From CBDCVN01 sp965223045 (GTDB lineage Bacteria > Deinococcota > Deinococci > Deinococcales > Trueperaceae), in contig CBDCVN010000013.1 in NCBI GenBank assembly GCA_965223045.1, positions 2,294,001-2,358,000 of the forward strand: 64,000 bases of DNA. The letters run 5' to 3'. The notes beneath the pieces are model-generated. The model was not told where the DNA came from and searched no databases. It saw only the letters and a list, made by a program, of their open reading frames with translations. Shown here one piece after another: positions 44,204 to 53,662 of this stretch. A program made the position numbers and the translations under genes. The number at the start of each line of letters is the position of its first letter. Position 1 is the stretch's first letter.

Positions 44204-44764
44204 ATGAGCATAAGACCTGATTGGTGGATTAGAGAGCAAGCGAAAAAAGGTATGATTGAACCCTTTGAAGATAGACTTATTCGCAAAAGTGAGCAGGAAA
44301 GAGTAATCAGTTATGGTCTTTCTAGCTTTGGTTATGACTTACGTGCTGCCCCCGAGTGGCGTATTTTTGTTAATGCCTTTAATACAGTAGTTGACCCCAA
44401 AAATTTTGATACTAACAGTTTCATAGAGTATGAAGGAGAAATTTGCATTATTCCTCCTAATTCTTTTGTGTTAACCCGTTCTGTTGAATATATGCGCATA
44501 CCAGATGATGTTATGGTTATTGCACTAGGGAAAAGTACGTATGCAAGAGTAGGTATTGTTGCAAATGTAACTCCCTTGGAACCTTCTTGGGAAGGTCATG
44601 TAACTTTAGAGCTATCTAATACTACACCTCTACCAGCCAAAGTTTATGCTAATGAAGGCATTGTACAGCTACTTTTTTTCCAAGGAGATAAGCCAGAAAT
44701 CACTTACTCTGATCGTCAGGGTAAGTACCAAGGACAAACAGGGGTAACACTACCCAAATTATAA
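44204..44764 (+). CDS. dcd: dCTP deaminase
   Basis: Deaminates dCTP to dUTP for dTMP synthesis. 186 aa: GLSSFGYDLRAAPEWRIF, SVEYMRIPDDVMVIALGKSTYARVGI (the conserved S-x-ARxG site), VTPLEPSWEGHVTLELSNTTPLPAKVYANEGIVQLLFF, and C-terminal YQGQTGVTLPK. TAAACT lies 7 nt before ATG without Shine-Dalgarno, so probably leaderless. A bifunctional dCTP deaminase/dUTPase cannot be excluded. Confidence 0.95.
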   Translation: MSIRPDWWIREQAKKGMIEPFEDRLIRKSEQERVISYGLSSFGYDLRAAPEWRIFVNAFNTVVDPKNFDTNSFIEYEGEICIIPPNSFVLTRSVEYMRIPDDVMVIALGKSTYARVGIVANVTPLEPSWEGHVTLELSNTTPLPAKVYANEGIVQLLFFQGDKPEITYSDRQGKYQGQTGVTLPKL

Positions 44765-44961
44765 CTATTTGTTGGGAAGTACAAAAAATTTACAGTTGGA
44801 AATCTACGCTTTCAAAGCTTGACAAAGATTTATTCTTAGAGAGGTGTTTCTATATACTATCTTTGTTCTTGCAAAGTAATGTAAATTTGTGAAATAGTTA
44901 TAATTATGAACGAAAGCACTTACGAAATTAATTTTTATTTAAATTTTTTGAGGAAAGTAAA

Positions 44962-45333
44962 ATGATCAATACAGCCTTAGCTGAACTCGAGCTTACCCAA
45001 CAAACCATAATTACCCTAGCACAAGAAGAAGGAATTAAAGTTGAATTTGGCGAGGGCAGGCGCAAAAATGACATTTTGTTGATGAGCTTACATACAGAAA
45101 AAAACAATGCTCTTCAATTTTATCTCAAATTATCTAATAAATTTCCTAAACACTTGATTCATGTTTTTCGCCTAAAAGACCCTGAAAAACGTGGACTAAC
45201 TGCTGCACTTATAGAATCACCCATGGAGCGCCTTAAAGAAACAGACCCTTTTTTTGAAGAGAGACGTCGTAATTTCTTTGCTAATGAAAAGAGTTTGGGC
45301 AACTGGGAAAAGTTTCTACAGGAAAAGAATTAA
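44962..45333 (+). CDS. Hypothetical protein
   Basis: A 123-aa charged protein from ATG 44962 with TTTGAGGAAAG upstream. A predicted helix-strand mixture (EGIKVEFGEGRRKNDILLMSLHT, PKHLIHVFRLKDPEKRGLTAALIE, FFEERRRNFFANEKSLGNWEKF). No signal, membrane helix or catalytic motif. Not recognised. The 197-bp region upstream is A/T-rich with no other feature. Confidence 0.62.
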   Translation: MINTALAELELTQQTIITLAQEEGIKVEFGEGRRKNDILLMSLHTEKNNALQFYLKLSNKFPKHLIHVFRLKDPEKRGLTAALIESPMERLKETDPFFEERRRNFFANEKSLGNWEKFLQEKN

Positions 45334-45514
45334 ATTTGTGAATCAAGCTTTACTCTAAAAAAAGTTTTTTTCTTACGTAAACACTTAAGATAAGCTTATA
45401 ATAGTTACTGTTCTATCAAATAGATTTTGATGGGTAAAATCCAACGTACTCACATTAAAAAAATCTATGCCATAAAAAATAAAAACTTTGTAATGCGTTA
45501 CTAAAATAATTTAT

Positions 45515-46642
45515 TTGGAAAGCAATAGAATCACACTAATTATGATTAGAAACAAGGATATCTATAGCAAGAGACGTCCTATTTATGCCCTTGCAGCTCT
45601 AATGGGAGGTTCAGCTGGATTCATTCTTGTGTTTATGGAGCCTTCCTCAGACGCATTCACCCCTGCAACCATATTCCTATCAATTTGTTGGTTTATTCTA
45701 GCAATTACCTTATGGTTTACAAAAATCCCTATTAGTAAAATAGAAAACATTTCTTTCTCTATACTTACTTTACAATTTATATCTACAGATCTAATCCCCC
45801 TTCATTTTAAAAACAATCTTCAGGAAATTTATCAAGAGGTGCTCAAAGAGGACAGTTTTGTTCTCATTATCTTAATGAGCTTCAGCTTAATTTTTTTTAA
45901 AGCAAAAACTGCCATATCATGGAATCTAAGCCTCGTTATCCTTAGCATTATTTACACAACCATTAGAGTTTCACATTTTTATAGTCTGGGAGATACAAGT
46001 GTAGCGCCTTATAATTGGTACCATCTTATATTACTTTTTAGTCTCTCCGCTATTTTTGTGCACATACTGGCGTATTTTAAGGAAATAGCAAATAAAGTGC
46101 AACTAGAAGCCGAATTAGTAAAACAGCTTGCTTATAAAGATGAGCTAACTAACTTACCTAATCGTCGTGCTATGAGAGAAATGCTCGAGCTAGAATTTAA
46201 ACAAGCTAAAGAAATACCACATCCTCTTTGTATAGCATTAATTGACATAGATAACTTTAAAAGGATCAATGACACTTATGGACATGTATTTGGTGACAAG
46301 ATTATCCAGGAATTGGCTGAAATCATAAAAAAACACACACGCCTTAGTGACTATCAAGACAGTCTTTTTGGACGATGGGGTGGTGAAGAGTTTTTGTATA
46401 TCTTGCCCCGTGTATCTTTGCAATATGCTTATGAAATTTCTGAGCGTTTACGTAAAGCTATATCCAACCATTCCTTTCATGGTAATTTGAATGTCACAAT
46501 AAGCTTTGGGATTACAGGCCTATCACAACAAGATAATCTTGAAGGGGTTCTTGATCGTGCTGATGAGGCCCTATATATGTCAAAAACTACAGGGCGCAAT
46601 AGGGTTTCTACTCTTGGGATAGAAAGTGCAATTACGGGCTAA
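45515..46642 (+). CDS. Membrane diguanylate cyclase (GGDEF)
   Basis: About 375 aa; either TTG 45515 or ATG 45542 could be the start, neither with a good ribosome site. The N-terminal 200 residues have about six membrane helices; a coiled segment leads to a GGDEF domain (DELTNLPNRRAMREML, LIDIDNFKRINDTYGHVFGD, GRWGGEEF). The active motif GGEEF is intact, so it should make cyclic di-GMP. An RxxD lies 9 residues before GGEEF rather than the usual 5, so product inhibition may be absent. Confidence 0.9.
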   Translation: MESNRITLIMIRNKDIYSKRRPIYALAALMGGSAGFILVFMEPSSDAFTPATIFLSICWFILAITLWFTKIPISKIENISFSILTLQFISTDLIPLHFKNNLQEIYQEVLKEDSFVLIILMSFSLIFFKAKTAISWNLSLVILSIIYTTIRVSHFYSLGDTSVAPYNWYHLILLFSLSAIFVHILAYFKEIANKVQLEAELVKQLAYKDELTNLPNRRAMREMLELEFKQAKEIPHPLCIALIDIDNFKRINDTYGHVFGDKIIQELAEIIKKHTRLSDYQDSLFGRWGGEEFLYILPRVSLQYAYEISERLRKAISNHSFHGNLNVTISFGITGLSQQDNLEGVLDRADEALYMSKTTGRNRVSTLGIESAITG

Positions 46643-46656
46643 GAGGAACATTATAT

Positions 46657-47664
46657 TTAAATAGCTTTGGCCTCAATACGTCTAGGACGGCGAAAATTAA
46701 TATTTTCCCACTCTCCCTCCTCAATGACCCTTAATTTAGAATTACGAGCCCTAAAAAACACTACTATTTCCTGCACTAAGTCATCTGGTGTAGAAGCTGC
46801 TGAGGTAATACCAACACTCTCAATCCCCTTTAACCACTTCTCTTTTATATCATTAACACTTTCTACTCGTTTGGCATTACCAGTTAACCTATTGGCAAGT
46901 TCTAAAAGACGCATGCCATTTGAGCTATAATCACTTGTCACTACTAGAAAAAGGTCTACTTTAGAACCTATGTTCTTTACAGCGTCCTGACGGTTTTTAG
47001 TAGCGTAACAAAGATCATCACTAGCAGGAATAACAAGTTTAGGGAAGCGCTGCTTTAAAATTTCAATTGTTTTCATAGTTTCATCTACTGATAGGGTAGT
47101 TTGAGTTAGCACGACTACTTTCTCAGGATTAGGTACGCTTACAATATGAGGGTCAACAAGTTTAGGGTCCTTTTTATTATTTCCTAGAGTACTTACGATT
47201 GTAGTGCTCTGGGGTGCTTCGCCATAAGTACCTATTACTTCTTGATGTTGGCTCGAGTCCCCAATAAGCAAAATATGATAACCTTTTTGGGAGTACTTTT
47301 TAGCTTCACTGTGGACCTTGGTTACCAAAGGGCAAGTGGCGTCAATAGTAGCAAGGCCTAGCTCTGCAGCCTGAGTTTTTACTGCTGGACTAACACCATG
47401 TGCAGAAAAAACTACTGTATTGGAAAGGTTTTGAGTTTTCTCTTTTAAGGCATTCACTTCTGCTAAGTTTTCAACGAAATGAGCACTATGTTCCTTTTCT
47501 AGGCGTTTAAGCACAGTATTATTGTGGACAATGGCATGATAGACAATTAACTCTCCATTATTTGAATCCTTTATCATTTCAGCAGCATCTTCAACAGCTT
47601 TTATCGCCATAACCACGCCAGCGCAAAAACCACGGGGCTTGGCTATATAAAGTTGCTTGATCAT
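46657..47664 (-). CDS. ispH: 4-hydroxy-3-methylbut-2-enyl diphosphate reductase
   Basis: Last step of the MEP isoprenoid pathway (HMBPP to IPP and DMAPP), a 4Fe-4S enzyme. Cluster cysteines: PRGFCAGV (Cys14), DATCPLVTKVH and DDLCYATKNRQ; HNNTV and SSNGMRL are also conserved. 335 aa. Start ATG 47664. The intergenic region to the IS has no clear feature apart from the hairpin at 47857. Confidence 0.96.
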   Translation of the reverse strand: MIKQLYIAKPRGFCAGVVMAIKAVEDAAEMIKDSNNGELIVYHAIVHNNTVLKRLEKEHSAHFVENLAEVNALKEKTQNLSNTVVFSAHGVSPAVKTQAAELGLATIDATCPLVTKVHSEAKKYSQKGYHILLIGDSSQHQEVIGTYGEAPQSTTIVSTLGNNKKDPKLVDPHIVSVPNPEKVVVLTQTTLSVDETMKTIEILKQRFPKLVIPASDDLCYATKNRQDAVKNIGSKVDLFLVVTSDYSSNGMRLLELANRLTGNAKRVESVNDIKEKWLKGIESVGITSAASTPDDLVQEIVVFFRARNSKLRVIEEGEWENINFRRPRRIEAKAI

Positions 47665-47856
47665 AAAACTAATTATAGCCTATAGCTTGCCATGAAAATC
47701 TGCGTTGGCCTTATCTTAACTTTTGCACAATTGTTGGGTTGTTGGGTTTCAAAGCGTAAAAGCTTTAAGTTTTTTCCCACACTCTATTGGATGCTTAATT
47801 AGTGGTTTTGTTGACCTCTTTTATCGCATTTTGTCATCAAAAAGTAGGGTTTTTGA

Positions 47857-47890
47857 CCCCTAAAATCCCGTGCTATTTGGGGTTTTAGGG
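47857..47890. other. Hairpin between ispH and the IS1634-type element
   Basis: CCCTAAAATCCC and GGGGTTTTAGGG form a strong stem (one bulge) around a 9-nt loop. It may terminate transcripts from the IS on the minus strand or mark the element's end. The rest of 47665-47915 shows no gene. Confidence 0.45.
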
Positions 47891-48418
47891 TGAAATTATT
47901 TTTTATAAAAAATGGCTACATCTCGACCCCCATCAGGTCTAAGATATATTTTTGCTCTTCGTCTGGAACAGTGTTCCGATAAAAAGACATTCCATTTGTT
48001 TCAATTCTATTTCTGGTGATTGTTTTCAGTGTTTCTATTACTTGTACAAACGTCCATCTTCTTTCCCATCCTTTTTTGTCCTTCTTGAACAATGGTCCTA
48101 ATCGTTTTTGCATGTGCCACTGCACATAATACGCTAGCATACATAAAAATACATGTGCTTTGATACGATGATCTAGATTATGATACACAGGTCGCATTTC
48201 TAACTGCACTGTTTTTAAATTGCGGAATGCTTTTTCTACTTGCTCTAGTTTCTTGTAGCTAGTCACAACCTCTTCTTTGTCCATCGTTTTTTCATCTACT
48301 TTGGTTGTTATTACATAACATCCATCTAGATCCTTAGCTTTTGCTATTGCCCCTTCTTTTTTACTCCATAACAGCTTATGTTTGGTTGATTCCTTTTCTT
48401 TATTATCTCCTGTTACTA

Positions 48419-49944
48419 TTACAGCGCAATGTCATGGAATATAACTCCTAGACAATATAGCAAGAGTACGTTTTCGATGCGAAGCATAAGCAGTATAATT
48501 TCTGCGCTGATAGTAACGAATTAGATTTAGTGATTGAGCTATTGTCAATCTAGGTAACGGTATTGCTGCCTTGAGCAGCACTCTTGCCTGTGGCAAAGTT
48601 AAAGCTGGAGACTTTTCTCCTAACATTAAACGCATCCTCACCAGAAAATGATGTGCTAGACAAGTTAATAGTATATGGTGATGCCAACCTAAGTAGCTTC
48701 TAGTTTCGTAGTGATCAAGCCCCAGTTCTTCTTTTGATTCCTCAAACGATGTTTCTATCGGCCATCTCATTCCACTTAGCCACACTAATGTTTCTAGGCT
48801 GACTTCTTCTGAGTCATTGCACAAATAATAGCTTATCTCTCTTTTCTCATTTAGGTTACGCCGAATTACCAACCACAGTTCCACTGGCTCTTCTTCTCCC
48901 CTTGTTTCCCATATTCGCTCAAAGGCAAATTCACATACTATTGGCCCTTTACTTCCTTCTTTCACTACATGTTTACTCCATTTTTCTGCTTCTATTTCCT
49001 TTGCTAACTCATCTATCCGTATTGATTCAATATTTGCCCTTGCTAGTTTCGGCTTCCTTCCCCTACCTTTATATTCAGGTACCTTGACCTCTGGCTTCTC
49101 CTTGTATACCTGCGTATCGCAAGATACTGCTGTAAAGTACTTTTTTCCTAATTCAGCTACTCCATCTCTAAACTCGATATTATTTCCATACAATGCATCT
49201 GCTAGCACATATTCAAAGCTCAAACGCCCTCTCTCTTCTGTCTTTTTTATCATTCCTAACGCTATTTCTGGTTTGGTTCTAAATTCTAGATCCTTTGGCA
49301 CTCCACATTCTTCCCTTTTTTGTTCATGCTCTTTATCAAACCATTGTTCTGGTAAGTACAACTGCCCTTCTGTTAAGGTATGTCCTTTGTTACTGGCATA
49401 CCCTAGGTATACTCCTACTTGACTGTTCTCCACTTTTCCTACTGATCCACAATATTGCCTTGCTACTCCTACTGAGCTTTTTCCTTGTTTTACATTCCCT
49501 GATTCATCAACTATCAGTACTCCATCATTACCTAAACTTTCTGCAATAAGTTTTTGATGCGTGTCAATCACAGGTTCTAACTGCCAAGGGCTTTGTCCTA
49601 CAAAGTTTTGCATGCTACGGACATTCAGTCCTATTGATAGTGCCATTGCTTCTATATTTTTTCGATCAAGGTTGCTTAACAAACCTTTTAGATAATGTCC
49701 TGTCCAGATCAAACTTTCAGGTCGTTTAAATGCTTCTTCAAACTCTGCTACGTATTCTTTGAGTTCTTTTGCTAGCGCTTCTATATCTGCTTCAACTAAG
49801 TTGCATTCTGGAGGACTTAAATTTACGGCCTCTTCTAATATTTCATTGTGTGCTTTATAAATGTTTTTCATAGCCTTAATTTATTATTCACACTCGCACT
49901 TTTTTCGCACTTCCCCTTACTTAATATGCAACATTGCGCTGTAA
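48419..49944. mobile_element. IS701/IS4-type insertion sequence nested in the IS1634-type gene
   Basis: About 1526 bp with 14-bp inverted repeats TTACAGCGCAATGT. The target duplication lies within the hexamer GTAATA (minus strand), 2 to 6 bp depending on where the ends are placed. It carries one complete transposase. The insertion is exact: the host gene's frame is restored on removal. Confidence 0.85.
48432..49871 (-). CDS. DDE transposase, IS701/IS4-like
   Basis: A 479-aa transposase. GVLIVDESGNVKQGKSSVGVARQYCG contains the first Asp, FEYVLADALYGNN the second, and WPIETSFEESKEELGLDHYETRSYLGW the YREK-like Glu region, as in IS701/IS4-group enzymes. It is intact and may be active. Start ATG 49871 is 73 bp inside the element's right end. 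Confidence 0.92.
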   Translation of the reverse strand: MKNIYKAHNEILEEAVNLSPPECNLVEADIEALAKELKEYVAEFEEAFKRPESLIWTGHYLKGLLSNLDRKNIEAMALSIGLNVRSMQNFVGQSPWQLEPVIDTHQKLIAESLGNDGVLIVDESGNVKQGKSSVGVARQYCGSVGKVENSQVGVYLGYASNKGHTLTEGQLYLPEQWFDKEHEQKREECGVPKDLEFRTKPEIALGMIKKTEERGRLSFEYVLADALYGNNIEFRDGVAELGKKYFTAVSCDTQVYKEKPEVKVPEYKGRGRKPKLARANIESIRIDELAKEIEAEKWSKHVVKEGSKGPIVCEFAFERIWETRGEEEPVELWLVIRRNLNEKREISYYLCNDSEEVSLETLVWLSGMRWPIETSFEESKEELGLDHYETRSYLGWHHHILLTCLAHHFLVRMRLMLGEKSPALTLPQARVLLKAAIPLPRLTIAQSLNLIRYYQRRNYTAYASHRKRTLAILSRSYIP

Positions 49945-51108
49945 TATTACTTTCCAACTAATATATTTACCCATTTTGTATTTCTGTAGCACTTTTCCTA
50001 CTCGTGCTCCCAATACCTCTACAGTTGTTTTTTGCTTGTAGTTTGCTATTTCTTCAAGCTCCTCAGTCGTCAGTTCAATCAGTTTTTCTCTCGTTTTTGC
50101 ATCTCGTTTTGCTGATTCAGGGTTTTTGCATAAACAGTATCTTCTACTTGGATTTTCAGCGTTTACTACCTCTGTTATCTTCTTTTCATTGAACTCAGAT
50201 GGCTTTATTATTCCTTTTTCTATTAGTTTATGTATTCCAGCCCTTGTTAGTGCTCCTATTGTCTTTACACCTTTTTCCTCTAATTCTTCTGCTATTGCTT
50301 CTGTTACCATTCCTCTATCCCCTACAAATATCGCTTGCTTTATTTCATACGTCTCTTTTAGTTCTCCTATCTTGTTTGAAACTGTTGTCTGATCCTTAGT
50401 ATTTCCCTTGAAAACTTCTACTCCTACTGGACAACCTTCTCCATTACATATTAATCCTATTACTATTTGTTCATGTTTCTTCTTCCCGTCTCGGTTATAT
50501 CCATATTTTACCAATTCGCTATTTGTGTATTGGCCTTCCAAATAACTGCTCGTGACATCATATAGTACAAGATTTCCATTCTTGAGATGTTTCTTGGCTA
50601 ACTTCTTCTGAATTCCTTTTTGTCTTGCTAGCAGTCTATCTAATGCCTCATAACAATGTTTTCTTACATCTGGTCTTCCTTCTACTCCACATTGTTCCCA
50701 AAGACTACTATTATTATATTGATTGCATAATGCTAACTTGCTTCCAGCAAATATTATCCTACCTATTATCATCGCGCTTATGTTACTCACCCATGGCTGG
50801 GGTTGTGAATACATTGCCTTATCTAATCCTATTTCCTTAATCATTGACAATATCGTATGACTTGCTCCATATTCTTTACTGCCTACTATTTGTACAGCTT
50901 TTGGATTACTTTTAGCAATAACCTCATTACGAAAGGTTAGCTGTAACATTTTAAGTTGCTCTAGAGTTTGTCCTGTTATCCTTCCGAATTGTTTGTGTTT
51001 TATTTTTCCATCTTCACGATAGCTGCTACGTATTACTCCTACTGGCTTATCTGTATTCGCATACTGGATCTCTAGGTGCATATTGTTTGTAGTAGCCACT
51101 ATGGCTAC

Positions 51109-51137
51109 ACTATAAAAATATATCCCTATTTTGTCAA
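51109..51137 (-). promoter_or_regulatory. Sigma70-type promoter of the IS1634-type transposase
   Basis: On the minus strand TTGACA, 17 nt, TATAGT, near consensus. The transcript would begin with GTAGCCA-N3-TGGCTAC (51092-51108), a perfect short palindrome before the start codon. Confidence 0.7.
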
Positions 51138-51428
51138 TGATATGCTGTGGCTACTTGAAAAAAGTAGAAAAGTGGTGATACTGGCTTTGGTAACAGTGTT
51201 TTTGAAAGTGAAAATGGCGTTTTTTCGATACAACTTGCGTTTTATGAGTTTATTGGCATAATTTTATCTATAACCAGAAAACATTTTCTGATTATGGATT
51301 TTTTATGGGATCAGCAACAAGTTATAGTGTCAAAGCAATCCTGATTAACAAAGATAAGATGATTTGGAATAGTGGTTGGTCCATAAGCAGGATAGATCAA
51401 TATCCTGCCTATAGACTGAATAATCCAA

Positions 51429-52403
51429 CTAGTCAATTCGCTGATGTTCAGAAATTTTCCAACAGTGGTCAAAGGTGAAAATGTCCACCCCACCCAAACG
51501 GTCTTGCCACTTTGCTGCGACCTCATCTGCACATTGCTGAGCTACAGAGTCAAAGAGTATTTTTATAACTGCCCAAGTGTTGCCTGCCCCCCCTCGAGCT
51601 TCTGCCTCACCAAAAGCTGCACCAAAATCCATAGCAGCATTGGCAGCACCTGCAGCTTGAACAACATCTAGAATGTATTCTTTCTGAGTTTCAACATCTT
51701 CGCGTGTTCCTAAGCGGGTTAAATGTCCACCAATATAGACTTCAAAATCAAAGTCTAGAATTTGATCATGAGCTGCAATAAAACCGTCAACATCTTCTGC
51801 AAGTGCTAAATCTGGAAAAGGTGTCCAACCGGGAAATACCACATCAACAAACATAAGTACCTTTTGATCAGGGGCATAGATAAAAATGTTACCCGGCTCA
51901 TGATTTACCCCTTGATAACTTAGTTCTAAGGTTTGATTGCCAACTTTTAGAGGTAAAAACTCACTAAATGTGACAGCTGGAATAGGTCGGTTAGGATCAG
52001 ATTTATCCTCTAAATGGGCAGCTGTATCTTCATGAGCAATGATAGTTGCATTCTCAGGATAAATTCCAGCAGCACCAATGTGGTCTATGTGTGTATGACT
52101 GTAAATAACGTGTGTAATTGGCTCATTGGTGACACTGGCGATAGCGTTTAAAATGTTCTCGCCAATGCTTGGCGGTGCATCAACAACAATAACACCTTCA
52201 CCTGTAACGAGAAACATTATTTGGTAAGTGCCATCGGTGATCCAGTAAAGACCATTGCTAATTTCTGCAACATAGTAACCGTTGGATAGATCTATGCTTG
52301 GATCATAGGCTGTTTCTGGTACTGGGGCAAAGTCTTGGGCTGTGGCCAATACACTAATTGTTGCAATTATGACAAAAATAAATTTAACAATACTTCTTTT
52401 CAT
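51429..52403 (-). CDS. Exported metallo-beta-lactamase-fold hydrolase
   Basis: About 324 aa from ATG 52403 (GAGGATATAACAAA upstream), which gives a clean signal peptide ending ATAQD. Metal site HTHIDH (YSHTHIDHIGAAG), then HEPGNIFIY, the Asp in FVDVVFPGW and GGHLTRLG, all in MBL order. It could be a lactonase or a quenching/detoxifying hydrolase in the periplasm; it need not be a beta-lactamase. It lies 52 nt downstream of a TetR regulator, which probably controls it. Confidence 0.88.
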   Translation of the reverse strand: MKRSIVKFIFVIIATISVLATAQDFAPVPETAYDPSIDLSNGYYVAEISNGLYWITDGTYQIMFLVTGEGVIVVDAPPSIGENILNAIASVTNEPITHVIYSHTHIDHIGAAGIYPENATIIAHEDTAAHLEDKSDPNRPIPAVTFSEFLPLKVGNQTLELSYQGVNHEPGNIFIYAPDQKVLMFVDVVFPGWTPFPDLALAEDVDGFIAAHDQILDFDFEVYIGGHLTRLGTREDVETQKEYILDVVQAAGAANAAMDFGAAFGEAEARGGAGNTWAVIKILFDSVAQQCADEVAAKWQDRLGGVDIFTFDHCWKISEHQRID

Positions 52404-52455
52404 TTTGTTATATCCTCTCATTTTTGACTATTTGTTCCATAATGAAGTAAAAAAT

Positions 52456-53034
52456 TTAACTAAGAACTGAAAGTGTAATAGCAGCAATGTGCTCGAGTCT
52501 TGCTCGATCACGTGTTGCTTTGGCAGTAATCCTTAGGCCTTGAATACTATTAAACAAATAGCTACCTAGTGCCTCAGGATCTTCTTTAGAGTTTATTTCT
52601 CCTTTCCGTTGTGCCTCTACAAGAGTCTCTTTAAAAGCCTTTTCATACCCTTCAATATTTGTGCAAATTATCTTTGTTACCTCCTTATCACTGGCTGCTA
52701 ACTCGAGCGTTGCATTGCCCATAAAACAACCTCGATTACAAGGATCATTAAGGGAAGCATCAATAATGGCATGGAAAAGGGCTTGGAATTTTTCCTGAAC
52801 AGGCTTATTACCTTCAAGAAGCAATAAGTTTTGTAATCCTTTGGTCCTATAGGCTTGGAGGCTTTTTAAAAACAATTGCTTCTTATCACCAAAGGTATCA
52901 TAGAGGCTTTGCCGATTAACACCAAGGTTTTCTACAAGGTCCTGAATTGAGGTGGCCTCGAAGCCTTTTTCCCAAAATAGATGCATGGCTTTGTCAAGTG
53001 CTTCTTCTTCGTTAAATGCTTTGGGTCTTGCCAT
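52456..53034 (-). CDS. TetR-family transcriptional regulator
   Basis: About 192 aa from ATG 53034 with AAGG 6 nt before it. N-terminal helix-turn-helix (ALDKAMHLFWEKGFEATSIQDLVENLGVNRQSLYDTFGDKKQLF) is typical; the C-terminal ligand domain is AcrR-like with three Cys (DPCNRGCFMGN). Upstream of the MBL-fold hydrolase on the same strand, it probably regulates it in response to the hydrolase substrate. A TATAGT lies about 25 bp upstream. Confidence 0.92.
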   Translation of the reverse strand: MARPKAFNEEEALDKAMHLFWEKGFEATSIQDLVENLGVNRQSLYDTFGDKKQLFLKSLQAYRTKGLQNLLLLEGNKPVQEKFQALFHAIIDASLNDPCNRGCFMGNATLELAASDKEVTKIICTNIEGYEKAFKETLVEAQRKGEINSKEDPEALGSYLFNSIQGLRITAKATRDRARLEHIAAITLSVLS

Positions 53035-53040
53035 AATCAA

Positions 53041-53640
53041 CCTTGTCAGATCACACTATAACTATTTTGGAATGAATAGTCAAGAATCCTTAATTTGGGC
53101 AAATCTTGTGCTCAATTTTATTTTGAATCCCAACCTTTCTATAAAAGTTAGGATTGGCTGCGCTTCTCCAAAAGTCGTATTGAAGTAGAAGCAAAGGTTA
53201 AGGTTTTCCCACTCATTTAATAAAAGGGAAAAGTTGTTTTTGACTTCTTTCTTTCTCTTAAGCGTATTCCTTCTGCTATTCTCTTGTTAAGTGATAGTAT
53301 ATACACAAGAGTTTGACATTAGAAAATAATCGCCTTTAGAACGATAATATCAGAGGGGAGTAGGGCTTTGAGTTCGGTCACCATCGTGTAAAAAAACACC
53401 CTGTATTTACTTCGTTGGTGAACTATTTGGCATTTCTTGCAAATGAGTAATCGCTTTTTCAGAAACGAGTATAAGCTGTTGCCGTTTTCGCACAAAAATG
53501 AATGCTTGTAGAAAGGTCATATCAAAGAATAATCTGAGTTATTTGCGGTTAGTAAATTGTAAATTTTGGCACTATATACCACTTATAATCTGAAGTTATC
53601 CTAGCTAAACTTATAAAACCTTTTCACACAGTTATAATAG
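53041..53640. other. Gap without a gene
   Basis: No convincing ORF on either strand in these 600 bp. An inverted repeat CTCTTGT/ACAAGAG spans 53281-53311, and the A/T-rich stretch near 53600 may be a promoter for the transposase remnant. I see no other structure. Confidence 0.45.
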
Positions 53641-53662
53641 TTAGAATGTTACTAAAAGTAAA

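Larger units (their letters stand above)
47916..51099 (-). pseudogene. IS1634-type transposase gene interrupted by another IS
   Basis: The N-terminal part (49945-51099, MATTNNMHLEIQ to YKMGKYISWKV) and C-terminal part (47916-48418, IVTGDNKEKEST onward, with MDKEEVVTSYKKLEQVEKAFRNLKT) are one IS1634-family DDE transposase: LVLYDVTSSYLEG, KHEQIVIGLICN, FVGDRGM and the late Glu region. Removing 48419-49944 joins WKVI to VTGDN in frame, about 550 aa. Outer inverted repeats are not clear to me, so the element's ends are not given. Confidence 0.85.

Noticed and set aside
48902..49549. Plus-strand ORFs antiparallel to the IS701-type transposase
   Set aside because: Leu/Ser-rich shadows of the transposase on the other strand.
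50004..50840. Plus-strand ORFs antiparallel to the IS1634-type transposase
   Set aside because: Same shadow effect; no ribosome sites and no domains.
52952..53188. Plus-strand 78-aa ORF at the TetR promoter
   Set aside because: Antiparallel to the TetR gene start, no ribosome site, no domain.
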